A DNA stretch of 64,000 bases from Adiantum capillus-veneris (Eukaryota > Streptophyta > Polypodiopsida > Polypodiales > Pteridaceae). Shown one piece after another: positions 44,226-53,683 of this stretch. Position 1 is the stretch's first letter. Every line of letters starts with the position of its first letter. The position numbers were made by a program, and so were the translations under genes. The notes under the pieces were generated by a model. It saw only the letters and a list, made by a program, of their open reading frames with translations, did not search any database and was not told the origin of the DNA. The DNA lies in contig CM043953.1 in NCBI GenBank assembly GCA_014529385.2, positions 67,390,372-67,454,371 of the forward strand. Direction: 5' to 3'.

Positions 44226-45110
44226 TCAAAATCGATTTTGCAGAAACTACTTGCCAAAGGAATCGGAATCGATGTGGTCTACAACTTTGCAAAAGGAAGT
44301 TTCTTCAAATTCTGTACCGATTTTGAGTTATCGTTCACGGACTGCGTACATACCTGAAAAACAGCTTCCGCATTTTTTTTTATTTTTCTGCTAATTGGAA
44401 ACGATTTTGTAGAAACTACTCGCGTAAGAGACCGGAATCGATGTGGTCTACAACTTTGCAGAAGGAAGTTTTTTCACATTCTGCACCGATTTTGAGTTAT
44501 CGTTCGCGGACTGCGTACATACCTGAAAAGCAACTTCCGCTTTTTGTTTTTGATTTTTCTGCTAATTAGAAACGATTTTGCAGAAACTACTCGCGGAAGA
44601 GACCGGAATCGATGTGGTCTACAACTTTACAGAAGGAAGTGTTTTCAAATTTTGCACCGATTTTGAGTTATCGTTCGCGGACTGCGTACATACCTGAAAA
44701 GCAATTTTCACTTTTTGTTTTTGATTTTTCTGCTTATTGAAAACGATTTTGCAGCAACTACCCACCGATAAGACCGGAAGCGATGTGGTCTACAACTTCG
44801 CAGAAGAAAGTGTTTTCAAATTCTGCATCTATTTTGAGTTATCGTTCGCGGACTGCGTACATACCTAAAAAGCAATTTCCGTTTTTTGTTTTTTATTTTT
44901 CTGCTTATTGAAAACGATTTTGCAGAAACTACCCGCGTGAGAGACCGGAATCGATGTGTTCTACAACTTTGCAGAAGAAACTACCCGCGATGGGGATTGG
45001 AATCGATGTGGTCTATAACTTTGCAGAAGAAAGTTTCTCTAAATTCTGCACCGATTTTGGGTTATCGTCTCGGACTGCGAATATGTTTGAAAATCAAAAT
45101 TTTACTTTTT
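44226..45110 (+). repeat. 171-bp tandem repeat inside the nested element
   Basis: GCAGAAACTAC recurs at about 44241, 44410, 44581, 44752 and 44923 (spacing 169-171), with a partial extra copy near 44970. Each unit contains GGAATCGATGTGGTCTACAA and GAGTTATCGTTCGCGGACTG. Each also has a 3'-splice-like stretch: TTTTTCTGCTAATT then GATTTTGCAG. Confidence 0.9.
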
Positions 45111-45352
45111 GCTTTTGATTTTTCTCATAATTGAAAACTTCTCAATTATGTTTTTCTTCATCAATCATATATTTGTTACTGACGTAACTTTGCTGCAGGA
45201 GCCAGTTACACATCGTTCCGATTCAGTCGAGCCGTTGATGACCGTCCAAATTCTATCGAGCTACTGTTGGTACATGATCTTTTGTTATATGATATACTCG
45301 TTCATTGATTCTCGTATAATTATTCTTTTAGAGGTATAGTTTACGTCGTTTT

Positions 45353-45830
45353 ATTGATAATTTCTTATTGATACCATAGTGATTTTGATGGTACCATGAT
45401 GATGTTTTGTTAATACTTTGGTCATGGTGATTTTTGTTGATACCATGATGATATGTCATTGATACCATGGTTATTCTCGGTGATGCCATGATGATATTTC
45501 GTTGATACCATGGTTATTCTCGGTGATTCCATGATGATATTTCGTTGATTCCATGGTGATTTTTGTTGATACCATGATGATGTTTTGTTGATACCATGGT
45601 TATTCTCAGTGATACCATGATGTTGTTTCGTTGATACCATGGTTATTCTCGGTGATGCCATGATGATGTTTCGTTGATACCATGGTTATTCTCGGTGATG
45701 CCATGATGTTGTTTCGTTGATACAATGATTATTCTCGGTGATATCATGATGCTTTTCGTTGATACCATGATCATTTATTCATTTTTATTGATATAATGAT
45801 GATATTTTGTTAATACTTTGATGGTATTCA
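45353..45830 (+). repeat. ~43-bp tandem repeat inside the nested element
   Basis: Repeats of GATACCATGGTTATTCTCGG and TGATGCCATGATGATATTTCGTT, built of two ~21-bp halves around CCATG; about eleven copies, diverging at the edges. Confidence 0.88.
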
Positions 45831-46633
45831 TTGATTACTACATTAATAAATGTTGTTTTATGTAGTATATACACATATCATTTGTATCACGTAATCACAC
45901 ATTTTGTACTTTTACGTTTATACTTTATGTACCATATGTTGTCGTGCGTATATATATCGTCAAAAGAGTGGCGTCGCGAACCATCTCTTATGGCATTGTG
46001 AACGTAATTATTTCATTAACGATGCTAATAATTTTCATGACATGTTTTTTTTTTTTTGGAGTCTATGATCTATGAAGGATTGATCAAAGAATTGATTTTA
46101 TGAAGACAAACTTGGTGACAATAAAAGATTTATGAAGATATGTTTGGTGAAGCCATATTGATGACAACATGAAGACATGTTTGGTGATGCGATATTGATG
46201 ACAAGCTACACAGCAGATTCACGAGACACTTTTGATTACAAGCTAATCGATAGCTTTTACACCTCTTTATTGAACCTTTGTATTCATTATTGTATTGATA
46301 GGATAGGAGTAATGTAACTCCTCATAAAACATTCATTGTAAAAGGAGTGATGTAGCTCCTCGTAAACATTTGTATATTCAATGATTTTTATAATATAACG
46401 GTGGGTGTATATAGAGCTGTGGGTTTTTCCCTTGATCCCCCAAGGGTTTTTTCATCCACAGTTAGGGACCCTTACTTGAGCGGGGGTGTTGAGCGTATAT
46501 GTGAAGCTACTCAATATATGGCTTCTCTATATATGGCACCCAGGTCCCCTCTATATATACATCATCTCATGTGTGTATTCTACACACTTTGGGGTTCTAC
46601 TTCTGTGCTCTCTCCTTCTCTCTCAACACTATG

Positions 46634-47659
46634 GGGGTTGATGATGAATTGCCTTATACTCCTTTGTTCATTGTTGAGACAATGCCTGAATGGAGTGAAA
46701 AGATTGTTAACTTCTTAGTTAATGGTTTTCCACCCAAAGAATTGCGAAAAGATATAGCTCGGAAATTAATCAAGGAATGCGAACCCTATTGCTTACTGGC
46801 TGGAACTCTCTATCAGAGAGGAAAAGATGATGTTCTTAGACGCTGTGCCCGTGAAGATGAGTATTTATATATTCTACAAGAGACACACATGGGCGTAGCT
46901 GGTGGTCACTTTTTAGGAAACTTGACTGCCCGAAAGATCTTACAGTCAGGCTATTGGTGGCCCACTCTGTTTAAGGATGCATCACTTTTTGCAAAGGGAT
47001 GTGATGAATGCCAACGCTTCAACAAGCCACAAAGAAGGGATAGGATGCCTCTACATCCCATCAAGGTAACCTAACCATATGAAAAGTGGGGCTTAGACTT
47101 TGTAGGACCGATTAGTCCGACTGCACGTAACACGCAATCACGATATATCATTGTGGCTACCGACTATGTAACCAAATGGGCTGAAGCAAAAGCAACACGA
47201 AAGGCGGATGCAAAAACAACATCTAAGTTCCTCTTTGAGAACATTATCACACGTTTTGGATGCCCCTTTGAACTTGTGAGTGACAATGGAACTCATTTTA
47301 TAAATGAAGTAATAAAAGAACTCACATCAAACTTCATGACATCTCACCACAAGTCTACACCCTATTATCCCCAAGCAAATGGCCAAGCTGAGAGTACCAA
47401 CAAAACTGTCATCTCCATTTTGACAAAGACAGTTGAGGCTCATCGCACTGATTGGGACCTAAAGCTTACATCAGCTTTATGGGCTTATCGTACTGCGTAT
47501 AAAGTTGCTATTAATTGCACACCGTTTAAGATGGTGTATGGCCAAGAAGCAGTTATGCCATGGGAGTTTGTCATTCCTAGTCTTCGAGTAGCTTCTCAAG
47601 AAGGTTGGGATGGTAACCCCTTAGTGGAGCGATTATATATCCTAGAAAGGCTAGATTAA
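46634..47659 (+). pseudogene. pol: E3 integrase
   Basis: Resumes the pol frame after the nested element. A connector (PEWSEKIVNFLVNGFPPKEL) precedes the zinc finger (HMGVAGGHFLGNLT ... CDECQRFNK). After TAA 47072 the core shows YEKWGLDFVGPISP, ELVSDNGTHFINEV and QANGQAESTNKTV, giving D-D-E. Frame ends at TAA 47657 in LERLD-[Q]-ERQLAVRNAL. Confidence 0.88.
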
Positions 47660-47998
47660 GAGAGGCAATTAGCTGTGCGAAATGCTCTAGTGGAGAAGGA
47701 TAGGAGAAAGAAGTGGTTTGATAGCCATTTAAAGGATAAAGACATCAAGGGTGGTGATAAATTTCTTATGTACGGGGTACGTAATGAAAAGAAGAAATTG
47801 AAATACGCTGGTAAGGGGCCATATCGAGTGTGTGAAATTACCCCGCAAGGTACCATTCGTGTGGAGACTCTAGATGGAGTTGAAACCATTGGATTCCTTA
47901 ATGGGAGTAAATTCAAAAGATATTATGATCCTCTAAGCCTGGAAGAGTTGCAAGCCATCCATCAAAAGAAGGCTGCCAAGGAACAAGCAGAGCTTTAA
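47660..47998 (+). pseudogene. pol: E3 integrase C-terminal domain
   Basis: Same frame. Reads KDRRKKWFDSHLKDKDIKGG and KLKYAGKGPYRVCEITPQGT, the SH3-like C-terminal region of Gypsy integrases, then NGSKFKRYYDPLSLEEL. In most elements pol ends about here; in E3 the frame continues past TAA 47996. Confidence 0.82.
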
Positions 47999-48367
47999 AA
48001 AATCCAAGCAAGAGTTGAGGCTGGAGAACGACAACAACGTCTTAGACGCCAACGAGAGGCTAATCTGGGAATCACGCAAGAATTTTTCCAGGACACAGAT
48101 GACGACTCATTAGAATCTGAGCCACCCCTACGATACCCAATTGAGCTAAATAGCCCCTATGGGAAAGTACTATACAATGCCTTATTAGATACGGGAGCTA
48201 AACACAATTTGTTATCCTATGGAGTTTGGTGTCAATTAGGAAAACCGACCCTATCCCCGAGTACGATGCAAGTCAAGGGCATTAATAAAAAGAAAACTAC
48301 TATTCTTGGAGTCCTTCAGACCCCTGTTGTCTATGACAATGGAAGCATAGTGTAGAGGTTTCTAGTC
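47999..48367 (+). pseudogene. E3 second retropepsin-like domain after integrase
   Basis: Still in the pol frame. After a basic Gln/Arg helix (ARVEAGERQQRLRRQREANL) and an acidic stretch comes YGKVLYNALLDTGAKHNLLS, with the catalytic Asp codon at 48188-48190. DTGA is the canonical retropepsin active site, placed between beta-like strands as expected. YGVWCQLGKPTLSPSTMQVK and TTILGVLQTPVVYDNGSIV follow, resembling the flap and later strands. A TAG at 48353 falls just before RFLVMPAGAM. It is a separate domain from the DGGA protease at 41257. Identification is by motif and layout only. Confidence 0.65.
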
Positions 48368-49204
48368 ATGCCCGCGGGAGCTATGGAAGGCAACGTAAAC
48401 CTGACTATTGATTGGGATACTGTTAGTGTCACAACGCGACCACCGACTCTTACCCCTATCATTCAAGCAAAGTCACCTACGTTGCAAACTCTAGCAAAGT
48501 TGAAGGATAGCCAACATTCACAAGCCAAGGTGATTAACTCGTCTTTGCGAGCTACCCATGAACCTAGCACTTCAACACTTGTAGTTGCAGCAAGTAGTAA
48601 TATTGCAAGTACTCAACCTGCACGACCTAAGAGTACATATCAATGGGTCCCCAAGGCCTTACTTCCAACTACCTCAACCCTCCCATCCATTCCAAGAAAA
48701 AATTTCCTAGGAAAACCAAGAGCACGCCCTAGGAGAGTCAAGACCAAATCACGATGGATTCCAAAACAACTATTAGAAGCCCAAGGCTACTATGATGTAA
48801 ATGAGCAAATTTGGGTACCTAAACGTAAAATGTGTCCTTCCCTATCGACAACAAACCCATATGAGTCAAACAGTGTAACGCTAAAGCCAATGGCAGACCG
48901 TGGGAAGGGAAAGATCACAGAATGCTACACACCTAGTCCAGAGCTAGTTTGGGCTCCAAGGCAAAACCAATTTATTCCACCTAGCTCAGGAAGGGGGGAG
49001 TTCCATGAAGCTTCTAGCTCCTCATGTAATACATCCATAGAGGTAAAAGCTTCTACACAGCCTCCATCTATAGTAGTGGACCTCCATGAAGCTACAAAAG
49101 AATCCACACCTCCCAATGTTCAAGAATCACCTGATGAACCACTTCACGTTCGATCCTGGGAGAGTACCTTACCACCCTTGCAACTTGACGAGCACCTAGG
49201 GTAA
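48368..49204 (+). CDS. E3 polyprotein tail with W-P repeats
   Basis: 278 codons after the TAG, in the same frame as the second protease domain, open to TAA 49202. Its first part (MEGNVNLTIDWDTVSVTTRP) ends the protease-like fold. The rest is Ser/Thr/Pro-rich with four spaced motifs: YQWVPKALLP, SRWIPKQLLEAQGYYDV, EQIWVPKRKM and LVWAPRQNQFIP, i.e. W-[VIA]-P-[KR]. No known domain. Such repeats could be peptide-binding or assembly motifs. It was probably translated only as part of the long polyprotein. Confidence 0.6.
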   Translation: MPAGAMEGNVNLTIDWDTVSVTTRPPTLTPIIQAKSPTLQTLAKLKDSQHSQAKVINSSLRATHEPSTSTLVVAASSNIASTQPARPKSTYQWVPKALLPTTSTLPSIPRKNFLGKPRARPRRVKTKSRWIPKQLLEAQGYYDVNEQIWVPKRKMCPSLSTTNPYESNSVTLKPMADRGKGKITECYTPSPELVWAPRQNQFIPPSSGRGEFHEASSSSCNTSIEVKASTQPPSIVVDLHEATKESTPPNVQESPDEPLHVRSWESTLPPLQLDEHLG

Positions 49205-49297
49205 TAGAAAACTACTGGCAAAAATCCTCACCTATTACCAACTGGAACAATTGGTTTCAAAGGGTGACGACAACATTTCAAACGGTATGATCTACCC

Positions 49298-49313
49298 AAG
49301 GAAGGGGGGAGTG
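49298..49313 (+). promoter_or_regulatory. Polypurine-like tract downstream of the E3 frame
   Basis: AAGGAAGGGGGGAGTG lies 94 bases after the end of the long frame. It resembles an LTR polypurine tract but no LTR follows. AGGGGGAGTG at 49966-49975 is a second one. Either could be a central polypurine tract or a relic. Confidence 0.4.
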
Positions 49314-49536
49314 TTTTTGGACATCCATTATTCACTTGCTTCCCTCTCAACCTTTCTCCCTGACCTCTTAATCTCCAATCTTAGGGAATGTATATATAAA
49401 GCCTTATACTCACAAAAACAAGATAAAAAAGTAAAAGAGCAAGAGCCATAACACAAATCATAAAAACAAATTATGCACAAGAACACGACCCTTGTAATAT
49501 TTGCACTCTAACCATCATCTATTTGCGTGTACAGAT

Positions 49537-49959
49537 ATGGCTAGTACGCTAAAGTCATCCACTCCTGCCTTGGGTGAGAGGTACCCTCGTTACTTTTCAC
49601 AAATATTTCACATGGTCTTTCCAGTGCTTGCATGTGAATGGGATTTGATAGGTACGCTAGCATGTGAGAGGAATTTTGAGGAGTTAGAATGGCTGATACG
49701 TCTCTTGACCACGTCTCATCCATACTTAGTAGAGAGAGTTCCTCCCATTGCACAAGCCTACCCTTTTGACCAAAATGACTATAGGCGTCTAGTGACCTTC
49801 TTAGTAAACATGGGCACCTATGATGAAGAAGAAAATTTACAGGACTACACGGATGGCACATATGGTCTCATGGATGATGACTTTGTTTATCTGGACGACG
49901 AGGATAGGGGTTTAGCCTTAGGGTTTCCCCCCAACCTCTACAATATCCTATTTCCTTGA
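49537..49959 (+). CDS. E3 3' ORF, 140 aa, unknown function
   Basis: An intact frame in the region between pol and the 3' LTR where some elements carry env-like or accessory ORFs. The best start is ATG 49537 (MASTLKSSTPALGERYPRYF); a longer frame opens at 49501. The middle has a helix-like segment FEELEWLIRLLTTSHPYLVE and QNDYRRLVTFLVNMGTYDEE. The C-terminus is acidic (DGTYGLMDDDFVYLDDEDRG). No signal peptide or clear membrane segment, so not a typical envelope. GTGTACAG just before the ATG could be a splice acceptor for a subgenomic RNA. Confidence 0.5.
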   Translation: MASTLKSSTPALGERYPRYFSQIFHMVFPVLACEWDLIGTLACERNFEELEWLIRLLTTSHPYLVERVPPIAQAYPFDQNDYRRLVTFLVNMGTYDEEENLQDYTDGTYGLMDDDFVYLDDEDRGLALGFPPNLYNILFP

Positions 49960-49975
49960 CTCTCTAGGGGGAGTG

Positions 49976-51318
49976 CAAATAATTAGGTTAGAATTCCTTA
50001 TGTTTTTTGTTGTGTTCAATAAGTGTTGGTACCTTTTTCCACTAATGTGCCTCCTAGAGGTATTACTTTTTGTTTCCTAGTGTGTACAGGAGCGTGTTGC
50101 TATTGGTAGGATTTGGACCTTCATGAAATCTTTATCTCGACTCACTCTTCAAATCAAGCGCGACCATCGACACAAACAAGTGTTTCTTGTCCATTAGCAT
50201 TGCCCCTTATCTTTTTTGCATCTATGATTGTCTTCTTTAATTGTGATTGGTAGCCTAATATTCACCGCATTTTCTTAGTATCAAACATTTAATTCAATGT
50301 AATTTTTTGTCATAATCATTGTCTAGGTTTAAAAATCAAGCAGTCCGACTAAGCTAGTTTGACCAAGTTAGGTGTTAGAAATCTTCTCTTAATACCATGG
50401 GGAATGCCTTCCTAATAATCAATGGTTACTTAGGTTCTTAATCCGATTTAGGTAGCATTTTGTGAAATGTACTAGGGCTTTCTAGTGGGCTTGACCCTAT
50501 TGACCTTTAGCTTAAGTATTATAAAGGGAGTTAACTAGTGTGATGAGCCTGGGGAGGTGTATCAGTGTTATATGACCCCCCCAAAGTTACAAAATTAAAA
50601 TGCTGAAAATGAACAAACAAAAATCAAAGTGCCACACTGTAAAATCTTAAGCTGGAAGAGAAATCTCAGCTTGATTTGGTACTTCACGCACATGTATTGC
50701 CTATGGTACTAGAGCCCTAGAGGTTCCCAGTGTGGGCGCTTTTCCTTGAAAAGCAAAAAACCCAAGGCATACAAATAAGCACACACATCAAATTGAATCA
50801 ATGTGAAACGACTTTGGGGGGTCAAAGAAAAAGTAATCAGTCAGGCGATGATTTCATGAGAAATTCCTTTTATGGTAGCTTAACTACAAGGTCTTCTAGA
50901 TATAGCCTCTAGTCAGCCCTCGAACATGAATACTTGGCTCTCGCGATTAAACAACTTAATTGACCACAGAAAATTAAGAATCTTACCCATGGTATTAATA
51001 TTCGATCTCTAGTGCCTTTCGACCGTCAAATTAACGACCCCAGACTTGTTATTTTTTACCTTTATATCTGTTTATGCATTGGATTACATTGCAATTTAAT
51101 GTTCATTGCTGACAAATTGTTTGAAATTCTTTTACCAATCAATTTGTCTACCTAAAACTGCATATGCTTTTTAATCACTTATGAGAATGCAATTACTGTG
51201 CCAATGTTGTTTAATTTTGCAGTGACTGAAGAAGGCTAAGGACATTCATCTCAAATGCTCTTCCACCTCGACGAACGAGCTTCAACTCAATAGCTTCCAA
51301 GGACGGAATCTACATCAA
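49976..51318 (+). other. E3 3' untranslated region
   Basis: 1.3 kb with no supported ORF, RNA gene or tandem repeat. One 60-codon frame at 50730 lacks any signature. Confidence 0.55.
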
Positions 51319-51329
51319 GAAGGGGGGCA
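51319..51329 (+). promoter_or_regulatory. E3 polypurine tract
   Basis: AGAAGGGGGGCA directly before the 3' LTR start TGTTAACCC. Confidence 0.88.
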
Positions 51330-51914
51330 TGTTAACCCTCACGGCTCACGAACACCCCATCACCTACGACGGACATGTATTATGTATTTGGTAGAGTCAG
51401 GTACCGGGCTTGTCGGACCAATAGGAAAAGGGTAAGAGTGATCGCCGATGAGAGGCGCACTCTAACTGGGACATTCAAGGGATTAGTTGGCTAGGCAGGG
51501 GCGCCCAAGTGTGAATGGGGTGAGCTCATATAAAAGCCAACTAAACCTAAAATTGACGGATTCTCTCATTTGTGCAATAGAAGAGTGCTCTTGCTCCATC
51601 TCCATCTCCATCTTCTTCTTCTTCACCTCCTCGTGTGCGTGTGTATGTGTGTGAGAGAGAGAGGGAGAGTGTGTGTGCGATCAAGCATTACGAAGGCACG
51701 ACGCCGGCGAAGCGGTTGAGCGCGGTACGACTACAGCTTCTTCTTCATCGCGGCGAGGAGTCCTCCACGGCAGGAGCATAGAGCGGTGAGTGACACACCA
51801 TTGCCCTCTTTTGAGCTTGCTAGATTAGTCTTGTTGTGTGCTTGGAGCCATTTGTGGCTCGCACACGGTGTATCGGCAAGTCCCTTGATTCGACAGTGCG
51901 GCAAGGAGCGCACA
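51330..51914 (+). repeat. E3 3' LTR
   Basis: A 585-bp direct repeat of 35580-36158. CTAGT follows at 51915-51919. Confidence 0.93.
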
Positions 51915-51919
51915 CTAGT

Positions 51920-52270
51920 CTAAAGCCTTAAGGCCATAGGGTGTCAACATAGAAACCCCCAAAAGCATTTGGGCTACCCTACAATCTTATGGATATAGGG
52001 TGATTAAATAAAGTCTCTAAAAGGGCACATAAGTAATTGGGCTATTCTAGAAGAAAACATAAGTTATCCAAGAGCATTTGGGATCCCTAAGGCCTTAGGG
52101 CCATAGGGTGGTGACATAGAATCTCCACAGGGGCACTTAAACCACCCCATGGATGTAAATCACTTAGCTCTCTATGGACACATCTTATAAAATATCACAT
52201 GAAACCCTATGGCCTTTAGACCATAGGTTGGTTATTCTAGGTCACCTAAAGACTCTTTAAGTGTTTCAAA
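51920..52270. repeat. Satellite array 3, right part
   Basis: Continues the array broken by E3 at 35579, with the same spacer words (AACCCCCAAAAGCATTTGGG, CTACAATCTTATGGATATAG, AAAAGGGCACATAAG). Confidence 0.85.
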
Positions 52271-52338
52271 AACATTCTTCTTTGGCCTTATATCTTGGGT
52301 CCATATACATTAGGGACATATATTTCTTATCTTGTGAT

Positions 52339-53683
52339 TAACACTAGAATGGTAACCTAACAGGACATAAAAGTGTCCTTTCACGATTTTGGGAAAAAAT
52401 TCCAAAACCATAGTAGATCCACTCATTTTGAAAAATCCTTTCATGAGCTTATAGTTCAATAACTACTATGTATGGAAAAAATGAGAAACTTGTAATTTTT
52501 CTCATCCCTTGGTCACTACAAGCCTCCAAAGTTGATGGACAGGTGCATTTTGCCCAAAACAGCAATTTCTTACGGTTGATTGCATATAAATAAGAGTGGG
52601 GATTTCTGTAGGACATGAGATAAAATGCCCCGTTAACTTCAATGGGTTGGTGACCAAAATATATGGTTGCTTTTACCTCACTAATGTTTTTTGGGCAAAA
52701 AAATAGGTACAAAAAATTTGCATTTTTGCCATTCTGTGGACCTATCATCAAAGTTTCTATAGTCACGCTCAATACAAATACTATATACATGTTTTCTTAG
52801 TTCCCTTTGGGCCTTTGGATTCAAAAGGAGCCATGGAGCATGTCAAAAGGATAATGGATCTCTTACAATTGAAACCTTGGGGGCAATGATAAAGTGCTAA
52901 ATACAGCAAACATTAAAAAACTGGGTTTAGCATTATGACCTCTAGAAACCTATAGAAACTACTCAATATCTAGCCAAGTTTGTAGTCTATGATTAGATAT
53001 GGTTACTACCTACAAAATACACACAATTGGCCTAAGAAACTAGCAATATTGAGAAAGCTATACTTGCTACTCTAAAATGTATCGTATTCTTTAGCAATCA
53101 AAAAACTCAACCATTATCATATACTATGCTATATAGCATATTAGGTCCCCCAAAACTCAAGGAAGATTACCTTTATGTTATACATTACACTTACACAATC
53201 AAAATTGAATTTGGATATCAAGAAAGCCACCAAAAAAATCATAAAAGTGCTAATTTTGGCCAAAAAACAGGATTATGCAATTCTTGTAAATTGGTCATAA
53301 CTTTCAATTTTAACACTTACCTCTCCCTACAAGCATCAAAACATGTTGAGAATTATGAAGGCCTAACCTTTAGCCATATAAACCTCACAAACATGAAGTT
53401 TAGAGTGGTATAGTTGCCAAAAATTGAAAAAAAAACCAAAAACAGGACCCGTTTTTCCACACAGTTTAGGTTCAAAAATGTTGTGCAAGAGTAAGGTTAA
53501 TGGTGAGATCGATACTCCCAAAAAAATGCTAAGTTTTTTTCAACTCATAAGGCAACTTTGTGAATATATAGCACCTAGAAATTCATTTTCATACTCTTCA
53601 AATAATTCAAGCAAAATGGTCACTTAACAAGACACAAAAGTGTCCAAGGACATAAAAGTGTCCTGTTACCATTCTAGTGTTAA
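52339..53683. mobile_element. Non-autonomous TIR element, about 1.34 kb
   Basis: The ends are inverted: TTAACACTAGAATGGTAAC at 52338-52356 and GTTACCATTCTAGTGTTAA at 53665-53683. If the terminal repeat starts ACACTAG, a TA lies on each side, as for Tc1/mariner-type elements. Subterminal palindromic words (GGACATAAAAGTGTCC) occur once on the left and once on the right, the right one preceded by a second variant (ACACAAAAGTGTCC). The interior has no coding signature, so it is a MITE-like derivative of an unseen transposon. Confidence 0.75.

Larger units (their letters stand above)
44041..46628 (+). mobile_element. Nested TRIM/LARD-type LTR element inside E3 pol
   Basis: 142-bp LTRs (44041-44182 and 46487-46628) start TGTTGAG and end CTCAACA. 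The primer site TGGTATCAGAGC (initiator Met) follows the left LTR at once, and a G-rich polypurine tract (GAGCGGGGG) precedes the right one. Target duplication CTACG/CTATG has one mismatch. Interior 2.3 kb with no coding domain: a 171-bp repeat, a 43-bp repeat and AT-rich sequence. Removing 44041-46633 rejoins the E3 pol frame exactly (DEAPT then GVDDEL). It must be mobilised in trans. The last ~70 bp before the 3' LTR match the Copia element at 61326-61400. Confidence 0.9.
35580..51914 (+). mobile_element. E3: giant Ty3/Gypsy retrotransposon, Athila-like, with a second protease domain
   Basis: 16.3 kb including a nested 2.6 kb element. LTRs are at 35580-36158 and 51330-51914. The primer site resembles tRNA-Asp (36163-36180), the polypurine tract is at 51319-51329, and the 5-bp duplication CTAGT is at 35575-35579 and 51915-51919. 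After removing 44041-46633, one frame runs from 37132 to 49204 (about 3,160 codons). It encodes a long Gag, PR, RT, RNase H, integrase, a second retropepsin-like domain and a repeat tail, with eleven stops and no frameshift. There is a single RNase H with an intact Asp, unlike E1 and E2. RT and integrase look closest to Athila-type elements, but the assignment is by eye. Confidence 0.9.

Noticed and set aside
45422-45661. Minus-strand frame with repeated HHGITENNHGI
   Set aside because: It is the 43-bp tandem repeat of the nested element in translation.
49537-49959. E3 3' ORF as an envelope gene
   Set aside because: No signal peptide, no transmembrane segment and an acidic soluble-looking C-terminus.
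52449-53413. Open frames 52449-52790 (minus) and 53126-53413 (plus) as transposase fragments
   Set aside because: No DDE/DDD motif or helix-turn-helix seen; codon text looks random and AT-driven.
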